A stretch of DNA of 64,000 bases from NCBI GenBank assembly GCA_024998755.1, contig JACEUU010000003.1:310001-374000 (forward strand), given 5' to 3'. Made by a program: the position numbers and the translations under genes. The DNA comes from Vampirovibrio sp. (GTDB taxonomy: Bacteria; Cyanobacteriota; Vampirovibrionia; Vampirovibrionales; JAJTHC01). Shown here in pieces: positions 1 to 9,672 of this stretch; within the stretch, counting starts at the first letter, position 1; each line of letters opens with the position of its first letter. Below the pieces are notes generated by a model, which worked only from the letters and a program-made list of their open reading frames with translations, did no database searches and had not been told where the DNA came from.

Positions 1-846
1 ACAAGACACACGAACCTTCTTAAACACCGTCTTCCAACCCGCAAACACATGCTCCACTCTTGCCCTAATCTTAGAAACCAACCCATTAAACCGCTTCTGC
101 GAAGCCGTCAACTCAGGCGTTGGTTCATGCTGCTTACCCCGAACACGACGCTTAATAATCCTCGGCTGTATCCCCAACGCCTTCAAATCCTTCTCCTTAC
201 CCACATACCCACTATCCGCACCAACAGTCTGCTCATCGCCCACCAGTACAGGCAGTAAACTCTGACTGTCATGCACATTGGCACCAGTAACAACCACCTT
301 GCGAATCAACTTGCTTTTAGCATCCACATTAACCGTGGCACTGTAACCAAAGCCTTTGTAGCCATAAGTGGCATCAGGGTCGCTCTGGTCTTCAGGCTTT
401 TTTCTCTGTTTGCTATTGGCTTTAATAAAGGTGGCATCTACCAAGTTGCCTTCTTTAAGAATGAGGTTGTTCTCTTGGAAGAAGGTGTCTAAGGCTAAGA
501 AAAGGGCTTCTTGGGCTGGGGTGTTTTGCAGTTCGTGTTGGAAGTTTTCGAGTGTCGTGGCTTCAGGGATGGGGGATTCTAAGGAGAAGCCGAGAAACTT
601 TCGGAAGGAGAGTCTGTCGTGGCATTGAAATTCGGTTTGTTCATAGGAGAGATTGAACCATATTTTGAGGAGGTTCATTTTGAGCAGTAGTAGGCGTTTG
701 TAGGGTGGTCTGCCGTTGGGTTTGTGGTGGATGTGTGTTTTGAGGATGGTTTCAAATAGTTGCCATGGTAGGGTTTGGTTCATTTCCTCTAGGAATTTGT
801 GAGTCGGTGTGGCTTGTTGAATTTGGATGTCGGCAAAGGTAGTCAT
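1..846 (-). CDS. IS5-family DDE transposase (partial)
   Basis: A minus-strand frame starts at ATG 846 (MTTFADIQIQQ) and stays open to the window edge, giving 282 residues without a stop. It shows the order of a DDE_Tnp_1/IS5 transposase: an N-terminal domain with the RPPYKRLLLLKM segment, then the catalytic motifs VDATF (first Asp), ADSGYVG (second Asp) and RVEHVF (Glu). A YGYKGFGYSATVNVD segment between the first two is also typical of the family. The three acidic residues are intact, so this copy could be active if complete outside the window. Family assignment is firm; the subgroup is not. Confidence 0.88.
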   Translation of the reverse strand, partial: MTTFADIQIQQATPTHKFLEEMNQTLPWQLFETILKTHIHHKPNGRPPYKRLLLLKMNLLKIWFNLSYEQTEFQCHDRLSFRKFLGFSLESPIPEATTLENFQHELQNTPAQEALFLALDTFFQENNLILKEGNLVDATFIKANSKQRKKPEDQSDPDATYGYKGFGYSATVNVDAKSKLIRKVVVTGANVHDSQSLLPVLVGDEQTVGADSGYVGKEKDLKALGIQPRIIKRRVRGKQHEPTPELTASQKRFNGLVSKIRARVEHVFAGWKTVFKKVRVSC

Positions 847-915
847 GGGGGTGGGGTATCCTATGAGAGGTGGAATAATGTCCCTTCTATTTTACCTTGC
901 CCTTTTTCCGTAACT
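1..915 (-). mobile_element. IS5-type insertion sequence, cut by window edge
   Basis: Contains the transposase on the minus strand and a short non-coding end. The inner boundary is set near 915 because homology of the neighbouring broken DUF262/DUF1524 gene to its intact copy stops exactly there, after the shared codons for N-G-Y. The other end lies outside the window, so the terminal inverted repeats cannot be compared. The boundary is an inference from the gene break, not from a seen target duplication. Confidence 0.7.
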
Positions 916-2406
916 TCAGTAACCATTAGACAATTGATGCGGTGAACGGCGGCATTCAGTGCTAGTTTTAAACAATTTCCCCTGAGCGACTTGTTGAAAT
1001 AGTAGCTCGTCTTTTTTCGTAAGTAATTCAAAAGTTAATGTATATAATTCTTTCCAGCTAGTTATAGGATACGTTGTGCCGAAAATCTCAACTGTTTTTA
1101 CCTTGCTTCCTGTTACATCACTATATTCATATTCGTCGGACAAACAGATTAACAGACCTGTTGGTTCTTGCTCTTTTTGTTCATCTGCTATTGGTATGTT
1201 TGAAGGATATGCCCAAATTTCAAGTGCTAATTCTGCTAGCTCTTCTGCTCTGTTTTTAATGGCAGACTCAGTCCAGTATTGTTTGTTTTTAACGGATTGA
1301 TTTAACCGAAGCCTGCTTTCGTTAAACCCTTTAGACATCGTTAATTTTTCTTGAAAAGGCATATTGCTATATTTACTGTTATAGCCTGTGTAGGTTAAAT
1401 TACCTAAAGTATGCAAGTATTGCTCTTTAATACGTTTCCAATCAGACCCCAATTCTTCGATCCATTGTGATGACAATTTTTGAGGCATAATGTGTTCTAT
1501 TGTGCATTGTTCTAAATCTACAGGTTCTTTATGATCGTAATGTTCTAATTTTCTCAATAAATACTCACAAACTCTTTTCTGACCATTATAAATTTCTTTT
1601 GTTAATAATAAAGACTTGAACTCTCCATCATAAGGCAACCTACAATTACTTTCATTTGCTAGTAAATAAGCTAACTTATCAGTATAACTCATGCTTAAAC
1701 GACTATTTTTTATTTTATTTGCTAAACCAGCTAAAAATTTAGTCAAAGCATTACTGGGCAATCCAAGGATAGAACGCCTAAAAATCAACGTTTCCATTAT
1801 TTTAAAACATTTCAAAGTCTCTTCTTCGTCAAGCTCTTCCATAGAATAATGCTTATTTAATACTTCCAGTAAAAATGGATAACAAACAGTTACACCAAGA
1901 CCATTGAGATCTTCAATAGCACTATCTAATTGCTTCCAGCCAGATTTACCATTCAATAACCAACCATAATATTGTGATAAATTTTTCAATTCTTTCGCTA
2001 CCGTTTCTAAAGTTTCGGTTTCTAAAGTCTTATCAATCCAACACTTAAATTCTTCATAAATTCTATTTTTATTAGGGACTTTGCCTTTTTTATAACTTAA
2101 AGCGTGCCTAATAAACTCACTGGTTTGGTAATTAGTGTTTACTTCTATTGGATGCCAATAAAGCTTATAAAGCTTTTCTTGTTCAGTAGCAGGTTGGTTC
2201 ATTAAAATATAATTACGAATAAGATCAGATTCTTCTAACTTTTTTCCAGAATAATTTAAACTTTCAAAAATTAACTGTGGATTGTCTTCAGAGGAGGCTA
2301 ACTCAATATCTACTATCATTAGCCTGTCTAAACCACTATAAAATTCATCTACTTTACTTGGTGATTCATATTTAAATTTTAAGAGTTTTAACCAATTAGC
2401 TATATC
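916..2406 (-). pseudogene. Truncated DUF262/DUF1524 (GmrSD-like) protein
   Basis: Encodes a close relative of the intact 696-residue protein at 7562-9652, on the opposite strand. Homology begins at the codons for IANW, about residue 178 of the intact copy, and ends at N-G-Y about 45 residues before its C-terminus. The DUF262 half with its DGQQRL-type motif is missing; the DUF1524 half (IEHIMP, LHTLGNLTYTGYNS) remains. The left break abuts the IS5-type element and the right break abuts the IS1-type element, so insertion or IS-mediated deletion removed both ends. An ATG at 2319 could still start a 467-residue product, but loss of the nucleotide-binding half makes it very likely non-functional. 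Confidence 0.85.
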
Positions 2407-3063
2407 TTAAATTAACTCGGTGAAAGTAAATGGCTATGGCATGAATCAAATCACCCAAACACCGAGAGACGACTTTACCTCGTCGTTTAAACCGAGCAAA
2501 CCAATGTCGCAAATCGCTCCAAGTCTGTTCTGCTGTATACGTTTCAGCCTTGCTTTGAACCAATTTTCCACTAGCAACACGGCATTGTAGGCTTTCCAAT
2601 GGTCAGCACAATAAACTTCAACCTTGAATAACTGAAGCCGTTTCCATAATTTTTTCAAGGTTTTAATGCCACGACAACCCACTTCCCAGTCCAAGATTCG
2701 CCTTGTTTCTCGACAAACAGCCACCCATACCCAGATTTTACGTTTTTTTCGGTAAGAAACGTGCAGAGTTCATCGAGCTCAACAACAGTGGTTTGCTGTG
2801 GTTCTAACCGACAAGCAGTGGTGTCTATTTTACGAATTTGTTTGAGTACAGCAGGCGTTGAGACCCCAATTAAATTACCAATTTTTCGAAGGGAAAGCCC
2901 TGAAGCGTATAGCTGGGTTGGCTAGCTTCCATGTGATGGGTGCAAGCCCTTTCGGGGTTGAAGGTGTATATTTACAGGCACACTTTTTGCATTGATACCG
3001 TTGCTTTTCTCCAATGAACCCTGCTTTAACTTTATCTAAACTACCACATTTTGGACACTGCAT
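2396..3063 (-). pseudogene. IS1-family transposase, frameshifted
   Basis: Read on the minus strand from ATG 3063. The first frame gives an InsA-like zinc ribbon (CPKCG, then CKKCACKYTP). Continuing the protein needs a frame change near 2920, where one extra C separates the zinc ribbon from a helix-turn-helix (LSLRKIGNLIGVSTPAV). A second change at 2742-2748 uses the heptamer A-AAA-AAC, the classic IS1 minus-one slippery site, leading into WVWVAVCRETR. A third change near 2590 leads to TYTAEQTWSDLRHWFARFKRR. The slippery site is expected biology; the other two shifts are damage. The frame runs out of the element and stops in the flanking gene. Confidence 0.8.
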
Positions 3064-3117
3064 TTTAAATACTCCTTAATAGACTTAAGGATATTATAAT
3101 GGCTAATTAGTTAAATG
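2407..3117 (-). mobile_element. IS1-type insertion sequence (degenerate)
   Basis: About 0.7 kb between the broken DUF262/DUF1524 gene and the 5'-truncated acetyltransferase gene. Both flanking genes lose homology at its edges, which places the ends near 2407 and 3117. Clear terminal inverted repeats were not found by eye, and because the flanks belong to different genes no target duplication is expected. This suggests that a deletion or rearrangement next to the element joined two unrelated genes. Confidence 0.65.
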
Positions 3118-3139
3118 TCTCACTTATTTAATTGGCCCG

Positions 3140-3811
3140 ATGAACGGGACGACGTGGCAGAAATATCGGTTAACATTGCCCAGCCAAAATCCACCGTTTT
3201 TTCTAGATAATTACCACAAGCCTTGGTATCACAGTCAATTTGAAGCGGCTGGTTTTGAGCCAATCGCCAATTATTCATCGACTAAAATAATGGTTGCAGA
3301 TAAACCTTATAGCCGTTTAAAGGCGTTTGAAGCGGATGCTAGCCAAGCTATTACAATTCGTCCTTTTAATATGGCACAGTTTGAAGCGGATTTGAACGCC
3401 ATCTGCGCGGTTAGCGTTGCTAGTTTTCAAGAAAATTTCTTGTATACGCCTCTTTCATTTGAAGCCTTTTTAACACAATATCTGCCAGTTAAAGCTTTAA
3501 TGAATCCTCAGTTCGTGCTGATTGCCGAAGATGCCCACGCTCAGCCCGTGGGCTTCGTGTTTGCGGTAGATAATTTATTCGATAAAACCGAAAAAACCCT
3601 TGTTGCTAAGACCATTGCGGTTTTACCTAGTCTTAGAAGTAACGGGTTGGGGACGGTTCTGTTGGAAAAAATTCATCAAACTGCTTGGAAGGAAGAGTAT
3701 ACCGCCGTTTTTCATGCCTTAATGGTTGAAGCTAACGTGTCATCCAAAATTCTAGCGGAAGGGTCTGAACTATACCAAACGTATCAGCTAATGGGGATGC
3801 CCTTATTATGA
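3140..3811 (+). CDS. GNAT-family N-acetyltransferase, probably 5' truncated
   Basis: A 223-residue product with a C-terminal GNAT fold: a beta strand with FVLIAEDAHAQPVGFVFAV, then the acetyl-CoA loop AVLPSLRSNGLGTVLLEKIH. The frame is open upstream through TYLIGP before the first ATG, and that segment reads as a natural continuation of the protein, so the real N-terminus was probably removed by the IS1-type insertion. It overlaps the next gene, an acyl-CoA ligase, by four bases (ATGA), so the two were co-transcribed and translationally coupled. The substrate is unknown; pairing with a ligase suggests acyl-group chemistry. Expression now would need a promoter in or near the IS. Confidence 0.65.
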   Translation: MNGTTWQKYRLTLPSQNPPFFLDNYHKPWYHSQFEAAGFEPIANYSSTKIMVADKPYSRLKAFEADASQAITIRPFNMAQFEADLNAICAVSVASFQENFLYTPLSFEAFLTQYLPVKALMNPQFVLIAEDAHAQPVGFVFAVDNLFDKTEKTLVAKTIAVLPSLRSNGLGTVLLEKIHQTAWKEEYTAVFHALMVEANVSSKILAEGSELYQTYQLMGMPLL

Positions 3812-5370
3812 TGACCACCGCAATGCCTATCACCAATATTGCTCAATTATTGATTGATAACGCCACCCGTTTTGGCGAAAAACCCGCCATTATTCATAAA
3901 AATCAGTCGATTTCTTATCAAGCCTTAGCTGAAGATGTTCAAGCGATGGTGGGTTATTTTACCGAACAAGGCTTAAAAGCGGGCGATAAATTTTTGATAT
4001 TCGTGCCCATGTCGATTGATTTATACAAGGTGCTACTGGCGGTTTTCCACTTGGGGGCTACTGCGGTTTTTTTAGATGCGTGGTCGACCCAAAACCGCTT
4101 AGAAAAAGCCTTAAGCATTGTGCCATGCCAAGCCTTTATTGGTATACCGAAGGCTCATTTATTGCGGGTTACTTCTAAGGCTATACGTCATATTCCTCTG
4201 CATTTTATGATGAGCTTTTTAGCTTTTAAACCTAAAAACCCCAACTTTATACCGCCACACCACCCTGAACTAGATGCTGCAGCACTGATTACCTTCACAA
4301 CGGGTAGCACAGGGTTGCCCAAAGCCGCCAAGCGGACGCATCAATTTTTGTTAGAACAACACGTTATTCTAACCCACCATTTAAAACCACTCGTGGCAGA
4401 TGTTGATTTATCGACCTTACCCATTTTCGTATTGCATAATTTAGCCGTGGGTATGACCAGCGTGATTCCTGATTTTGACCCTCGGCATCCTGAAGCCATT
4501 AACCCTCAAACAATGCTCGCAGAATTGAACAAATACCGTATTACCAGCACGGTGGGGTCGCCTGTTTTTTATGAAAAATTGGCGAATTATTGTCTGGCTA
4601 ATGCCGTGAAACCGCAAATGCTGGAGCGGATTTTCTTGGGTGGGGCACCCGTCTTTCCTCGGTTGGCAAAGAAGTTGGTGCAAGCCTTTCCCGAAACGGC
4701 GGTTGAAATTGTTTATGGTTCAACCGAAGCCGAACCTATTAGCAGTATATTAGCTCAAGATTTATTAAAAACAGAAACCAGCAATGGTCTGTTGGTCGGT
4801 ACGCCTTCTGAATCGATTGTGTTACGCATTGTTCAGCCAACCGAAGGGGCGATTCCTGCTTGTATCACCCCAAAAGCGTTTGAACCGCTCTGTTTACCTT
4901 TAGGGGAAGTGGGTGAAATTTGTGTTTCGGGCAAGCACGTTTTAACCCATTATTTCAATAGCGAAGAAGCCCAAAAGCTGAATAAAATTGAGGTGGCTGG
5001 CACTATTTGGCATCGTACCGGTGATGCGGGGTATTTAGATGCCCAAGGGCAACTGTTTTTAATGGGAAGACTTAAACAAAAATTGGTTGTAGCAGGGGTA
5101 GATTATTACCTGTTTCCCGTTGAAAATAGCCTGCTAGAATTGCCACTAATAGAGCTAGGTACGTTGCTCCAAATAGAGGAAAGCGTAGTTTTGGTTGTTG
5201 AATTGAAAAAAGGGATGAGCCTAAATCAAGCAACATTAAAGCAAGCCATCAATGAACAAATCAATCTGCCCAAGTATGAGCTAAGAATAATACCCAAAAT
5301 ACCGAGAGACCCACGCCATCATTCAAAAATTGATTATGACAAACTGAAAAACTTAATCAATCTTGGATAA
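3808..5370 (+). CDS. AMP-dependent acyl-CoA synthetase/ligase
   Basis: A 520-residue adenylate-forming enzyme. It has the phosphate-binding loop TFTTGSTGLPKAAKRTH near residue 165, the YGSTEAEP motif near residue 305, and the hinge region HRTGDAGYLDAQGQLFLMGR followed by the C-terminal lid domain ending in KIDYDKL, where the Lys fits the catalytic lysine position. Such enzymes activate a carboxylic acid with ATP and pass it to CoA or another acceptor. It overlaps the upstream acetyltransferase gene and converges with a small gene, overlapping its 3' end by 18 bp. The acid substrate cannot be told from sequence; an OleC-like or fatty acid ligase role is possible. Confidence 0.85.
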   Translation: MMTTAMPITNIAQLLIDNATRFGEKPAIIHKNQSISYQALAEDVQAMVGYFTEQGLKAGDKFLIFVPMSIDLYKVLLAVFHLGATAVFLDAWSTQNRLEKALSIVPCQAFIGIPKAHLLRVTSKAIRHIPLHFMMSFLAFKPKNPNFIPPHHPELDAAALITFTTGSTGLPKAAKRTHQFLLEQHVILTHHLKPLVADVDLSTLPIFVLHNLAVGMTSVIPDFDPRHPEAINPQTMLAELNKYRITSTVGSPVFYEKLANYCLANAVKPQMLERIFLGGAPVFPRLAKKLVQAFPETAVEIVYGSTEAEPISSILAQDLLKTETSNGLLVGTPSESIVLRIVQPTEGAIPACITPKAFEPLCLPLGEVGEICVSGKHVLTHYFNSEEAQKLNKIEVAGTIWHRTGDAGYLDAQGQLFLMGRLKQKLVVAGVDYYLFPVENSLLELPLIELGTLLQIEESVVLVVELKKGMSLNQATLKQAINEQINLPKYELRIIPKIPRDPRHHSKIDYDKLKNLINLG

Positions 5371-5709
5371 ATCTACCAGTTTAACGTGCGGATGTTTAAT
5401 GACGGTTTGCAGTTTGGCAAACGTACTGGGAAATGTTAAGTTCACGCCAAATTGGTTTACGCCGCCAACAGAATTTTCAGTCAGCAAGGTCTCAATTTCG
5501 GTAGCTCCTGCTTCAGAAGTGGCTTCTAAGGTAATGCCCAAGCGTTTAAATTGAATCGCCTCTAAATCATGGCGATAATCCATAAACACGCCCCACGCCT
5601 TGTGCGTGAATCGGGCAGTGGATTGGCTCAACGCATCGACGGAAAATGGTGGTTCTGGTTTGGCTACCGCAACAGGGGGTGTGGTGGTTGTTTCAGCGTT
5701 CATCATCAT
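5353..5709 (-). CDS. Hypothetical protein, 118 residues
   Basis: Starts with three Met codons followed by a Thr/Pro-rich, probably disordered stretch (ETTTTPPVAVAKPEPP). The rest (about residues 23-118) has mixed helix/strand character with FTHKAWGVFMDYRHDLEAIQ. No signal peptide or membrane segment is visible and I do not recognise a family. It converges on the acyl-CoA ligase gene with an 18-bp overlap of the 3' ends. The codon use and compact spacing support a real gene, but no function can be assigned. Confidence 0.6.
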   Translation of the reverse strand: MMMNAETTTTPPVAVAKPEPPFSVDALSQSTARFTHKAWGVFMDYRHDLEAIQFKRLGITLEATSEAGATEIETLLTENSVGGVNQFGVNLTFPSTFAKLQTVIKHPHVKLVDLSKID

Positions 5710-5855
5710 GGCTGGGTATCGCCTTTCTCATCAAAAAGAGGGGTTATTAAAAATAGATAAAATTTGAATTAGTTTCATTATACATCAATCAAACGTAACA
5801 GACTCCTTCCTATGCTAAAATAAAAAGAACAACCCGCTCTTTGCAATCTTCAGAA

Positions 5856-7478
5856 ATGAACCGTTCCTTCATGCTAGCTAAAGCCAAAACCCAATATCGG
5901 TGTACGAATTGTGATTATATCGCCACCGCCCATCTCGGCAAATGCCCCGAATGTGGTAGCTGGAACACCCTCAAAGAAGAATCTAACGGCGGTAGTGCCA
6001 GCCAAAGCCTCCAAAAATCCACCAATAAACAAGCACATTATGACAACATCCTGATGAGTGCCGCTGCCGTTTCAACCCCCATGACACCCGCCATTTTCAA
6101 CGGAGACTTCACCGCCGAAGAACTAGCCGAAGGCGGAGGGTGCGATGCTCTTTCCATGCTTAAAATTGAAGGCTTACAAGCAGGGGCTTCCGTGGGCGTA
6201 ACCCTTAACGAAATTGACTTGGAGCAAACCGTCCGATTTTCCAGCGGATTGACGGAGCTTGACCGCGTTTTGGGCGGTGGCTTTTTAGCAGGAGCCTATT
6301 GCCTCGTGGGCGGAGACCCTGGGATTGGGAAATCCACCCTCATGTTGCAATCGGCTCAATTTGTCGCCAGTCAATTAGGCAAGCGAGTGTTGTACATTAG
6401 CGGAGAAGAAAGCCTCAGCCAAATTCGCCACAGGGCGGAACGCTTGGTTTGTTTTGATGCCACCGAAACAGAAACGCAACCGCTCAAAATTTTAGCCGAA
6501 ACCAAGCTCCCCCAAGTCATTCAAGCGATTGTGAGCTATCGCCCTGATTTTATCGTGGTGGATAGTGTGCAGGCGTTGTACGACCCTGCCCAAAATGGCC
6601 CTCCTGGTTCTACAGGGCAAGTAAAATTGTGTGCCAATGCCTTTATGCAGGTGGCGAAAACCCTCAACATCACGACGATTTTAATCGGGCACGTTACCAA
6701 AGATGGCAATTTGGGTGGCCCGAAAATGTTGGAACACTTGGTAGATACCGTCCTTTATTTTGAGGGCGAAAAATATCAAGATTTACGCCTCCTCCGCTCC
6801 CATAAAAACCGATTCGGTAGCACGCAAGAACTGGGCGTGTTTGAAATGGCGGAACAAGGGCTGAAAGATGTCGCCAACCCCAGCCAGTTGTTTTTGGGCG
6901 TGTTGGGGTCTCAACAACCGATACCGGGGTGCGTTACGGTTTGTACGTTGGAAGGGTCTCGACCGTTGTTGGTGGAATTGCAGGCGTTGGCGGGGCAATC
7001 CACCTATGCTAGCCCACGGCGGGTGGTGAATGGGGTTGAGACGAACCGATTGCATCAAATTGTGGCGGTGTTGGAACGGCGTGTGGGCTTGAGTTTTGCT
7101 AATTTAGATTTATACATTAACGTGGTGGGTGGGTTGAAAATTGAAGAACCCGCGGCGGATTTAGGCATTGCCTTGGCGTTGGTTACCAGTTTGCGGAATT
7201 TGAGTTTGAAGCCGAAAACCGTGGTGATGGGGGAAATTGGCTTGACGGGGGAAATTCGGCCAGTGCGACGGTGGCGAGAACGGGTGATGGAATGTGCGAA
7301 GATTGGCTTTCGGCGGATTGTGTTGCCTAGCCCTGCTATTCGGCAGAATGAGGGTGAAGAAAAAACAACGGATGCGGATGTGAAAGACTTGTTGCCTGAC
7401 TTGCCTGAAGGCGTAGAGGTTTTCTTTATCCAACACGTGCGGGATGCCATCGTCCATGCGTTAGAGCCTTCGGATTAG
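5856..7478 (+). CDS. radA: DNA repair protein RadA
   Basis: RadA is a RecA-like ATPase with a Lon-protease-like C-terminal domain that acts on branched recombination intermediates. The N-terminal zinc finger CTNCDYIATAHLGKCPEC is intact, the Walker A loop GGDPGIGKST lies near residue 155, the RadA-specific KNRFGS motif near residue 315, and the C-terminal Lon-like domain contains the ADLGIALAL segment. The protein is longer than the usual 450-460 residues because of a linker of about 60 residues between the zinc finger and the ATPase and an acidic insertion near the end. Starts are possible at TTG 5841, ATG 5856 or ATG 5871; the last gives the N-terminus most like the family. Confidence 0.95.
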   Translation: MNRSFMLAKAKTQYRCTNCDYIATAHLGKCPECGSWNTLKEESNGGSASQSLQKSTNKQAHYDNILMSAAAVSTPMTPAIFNGDFTAEELAEGGGCDALSMLKIEGLQAGASVGVTLNEIDLEQTVRFSSGLTELDRVLGGGFLAGAYCLVGGDPGIGKSTLMLQSAQFVASQLGKRVLYISGEESLSQIRHRAERLVCFDATETETQPLKILAETKLPQVIQAIVSYRPDFIVVDSVQALYDPAQNGPPGSTGQVKLCANAFMQVAKTLNITTILIGHVTKDGNLGGPKMLEHLVDTVLYFEGEKYQDLRLLRSHKNRFGSTQELGVFEMAEQGLKDVANPSQLFLGVLGSQQPIPGCVTVCTLEGSRPLLVELQALAGQSTYASPRRVVNGVETNRLHQIVAVLERRVGLSFANLDLYINVVGGLKIEEPAADLGIALALVTSLRNLSLKPKTVVMGEIGLTGEIRPVRRWRERVMECAKIGFRRIVLPSPAIRQNEGEEKTTDADVKDLLPDLPEGVEVFFIQHVRDAIVHALEPSD

Positions 7479-7561
7479 GGGTTTAGCCACATTTTTAATT
7501 TTATGTTAGCATAATGATTTATGGGTAAAGCTAAAGGGTTTAGTAGAGGATTGCTGTAATA

Positions 7562-9652
7562 ATGAAGGCAAATCAAAAATCATTCTTACGATACATGGAC
7601 GGAACTGATAAGCAATTTATCATCCCTGTTTACCAAAGGAATTATGACTGGCAACGCAAACATTGTGTAAAACTACTAGAAGATATTGACTTAATTATTG
7701 AAAAAGATTTACAACAATATTTTTTAGGTTCTATTGTCTCTACGCATTCGACTGAAGGTAATTCTGAATTTTCAGAACATCTTGTTATTGATGGGCAACA
7801 ACGTCTCACCACAGTTACGTTGATTTTATTAGCACTTTATAAATTACTAAAAAATGATAGTATTCAGTCTAATTCTAAAACCTTAAAAGATAAAATTTAC
7901 ACTTCGTACCTCGTTAATCAGCATTCTTGTGATGAGGCAAAACGCATTCGTTTGAAGCCTATAGATAAGGACAATAATGCTTTCCTAAGCATTTTTGAAG
8001 ATGATTTTACGCCTTCAAATGACATAGAAGCACAAAATATCAACATTATTGCAAATTACCTTTATATAGAAAAAGAATTAAAAACAAAGTTTCAATATGC
8101 AGATCCAAGTAGCATAGATGCTTTTTATACAGGACTCTCAAGGCTAATGATTGTAGACATTGAGTTAAGTGCCGAAGATAATCCACAGCTGATTTTTGAA
8201 AGTTTAAACCATGCAGGGAAAAAATTAGAAGAATCTGATCTTATTCGTAATTACATTTTAATGAACCTATCTGCTAAAGAACAAGAAAAATTTTATAAGT
8301 ATTATTGGCATCCTATTGAAGTAAACACTAATTATCAAACCAGTGAGTTTATTCGGCATGCTTTAAGTTATAAAAAAGGCGAAGTCCCTAATAAAAATAG
8401 AGTTTATGAAGAATTTAAGCGTTATATTGATGACGTTTTAAAAAAAGATACCTTAGAAGCAGTATTAAAAGAATTGAAAACTCTATCACAATATTATGGT
8501 TATTTATTGAAAAGCAATTCTGGTTGGAAACAATTAGATACAGCCATTGAAAGCCTCAATGATCTTGGTGTAACGGTTTGTTATCCATTTTTACTGGATG
8601 TATTAACTAAGTATTATTCTATGGGAGAGCTTAACGAAGACGAGACTTTGAAGTGTTTTAAGATAATGGAGACGTTCATTTTTAGGCGTTCTATCGTTGG
8701 ACTGCCTAGTAATGCTTTGAATAAATTCCTAGTCGGTTTAGCAAAAAAAATAAAAAATAGTGGTTCAAACATAAGTTATACTCATAAGTTAGCTTACGTA
8801 CTAGCAAAGGAAAATAATTGTAGGTTGCCTTCGGATGAAGAGTTCAAGTATTCATTATTAACAAAAGAAATTTATAATGGTCAGAAAAGAGTTTGTGAGT
8901 ATTTATTGGGGAAATTAGAACATTATGATCATAAAGAACCTGTAGATTTAGAACAATGCACAATAGAACACATTATGCCTCAAACATTGTCCTCACAATG
9001 GCATGCAGAACTTGGTTCTGATTCGGAACGTATTCATAAGCAATACTTGCATACTTTAGGTAATTTAACCTACACAGGCTATAACAGCAAATATAGCAAT
9101 TCGCCTTTTAAAGCAAAATTAGAGATGGATAAAGGGTTGAACGAAAGTAGGCTTCGGTTAAATCAATCCGTTAAAAATAAACAATACTGGACTGAATCTG
9201 CTATTAAATCTAGGGGGGAAGAGCTGGCAGAGTTAGCACTTAGAATTTGGGCATATCCTTCAAACATACCAATAGCAGATGAACAAAAAGAACAAGAACC
9301 AACAGGTCTGTTAATCTATTTGTCCGACGAATATGAGGATGGTGATGTAACAGGAAACAAGGTAAAAACAGTTACGATTTTCGGCACAACCTATCCTATA
9401 ACTAGCTGGAAAGAATTATATACATTAACTTTTGAATTACTTGCGAAAAAAGACGAGTTACTATTTAAACAAGTCGCTCAGGGGAAATTGTTCAAAACTA
9501 GCACTGAATGCCGCCGTTCACCGCATCAATTACCTAATGGTTACTGGATAGAAACGGGTTGGAGTGCTATCACTATTTTAAATTATGTTATGAAAGCACT
9601 CAAAGGTTTCCAAGCCTCTGATGAGGATTTTATTTTACAAGTAGATCAATAA
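7562..9652 (+). CDS. DUF262 and DUF1524 domain protein (GmrSD-like)
   Basis: A 696-residue protein with the layout of GmrSD-type modification-dependent restriction enzymes. The N-terminal DUF262 domain contains IPVYQRNYDW and the nucleotide-binding DGQQRLTT motif near residue 78. The DUF1524 His-Me finger nuclease domain contains IEHIMP and LHTLGNLTYTGYNSKYSN, around residues 460-520. A further C-terminal domain of about 120 residues follows, ending in FILQVDQ. In known relatives the protein restricts DNA with modified bases, so a role in phage defence is inferred. A broken inverted copy lies at 916-2406. The gene is AT-richer than radA beside it, which suits acquisition by transfer. Confidence 0.82.
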   Translation: MKANQKSFLRYMDGTDKQFIIPVYQRNYDWQRKHCVKLLEDIDLIIEKDLQQYFLGSIVSTHSTEGNSEFSEHLVIDGQQRLTTVTLILLALYKLLKNDSIQSNSKTLKDKIYTSYLVNQHSCDEAKRIRLKPIDKDNNAFLSIFEDDFTPSNDIEAQNINIIANYLYIEKELKTKFQYADPSSIDAFYTGLSRLMIVDIELSAEDNPQLIFESLNHAGKKLEESDLIRNYILMNLSAKEQEKFYKYYWHPIEVNTNYQTSEFIRHALSYKKGEVPNKNRVYEEFKRYIDDVLKKDTLEAVLKELKTLSQYYGYLLKSNSGWKQLDTAIESLNDLGVTVCYPFLLDVLTKYYSMGELNEDETLKCFKIMETFIFRRSIVGLPSNALNKFLVGLAKKIKNSGSNISYTHKLAYVLAKENNCRLPSDEEFKYSLLTKEIYNGQKRVCEYLLGKLEHYDHKEPVDLEQCTIEHIMPQTLSSQWHAELGSDSERIHKQYLHTLGNLTYTGYNSKYSNSPFKAKLEMDKGLNESRLRLNQSVKNKQYWTESAIKSRGEELAELALRIWAYPSNIPIADEQKEQEPTGLLIYLSDEYEDGDVTGNKVKTVTIFGTTYPITSWKELYTLTFELLAKKDELLFKQVAQGKLFKTSTECRRSPHQLPNGYWIETGWSAITILNYVMKALKGFQASDEDFILQVDQ

Positions 9653-9672
9653 GCCTTACAACTAGTGCTAGT

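Noticed and set aside
2407-3117. Terminal inverted repeats of the IS1-type element
   Set aside because: Only a weak TTAAAT..GTGA similarity between the ends was seen, which is not enough to define them.
6783-7457. Minus-strand ORFs inside radA
   Set aside because: They are shadows of a strongly conserved gene on the plus strand.
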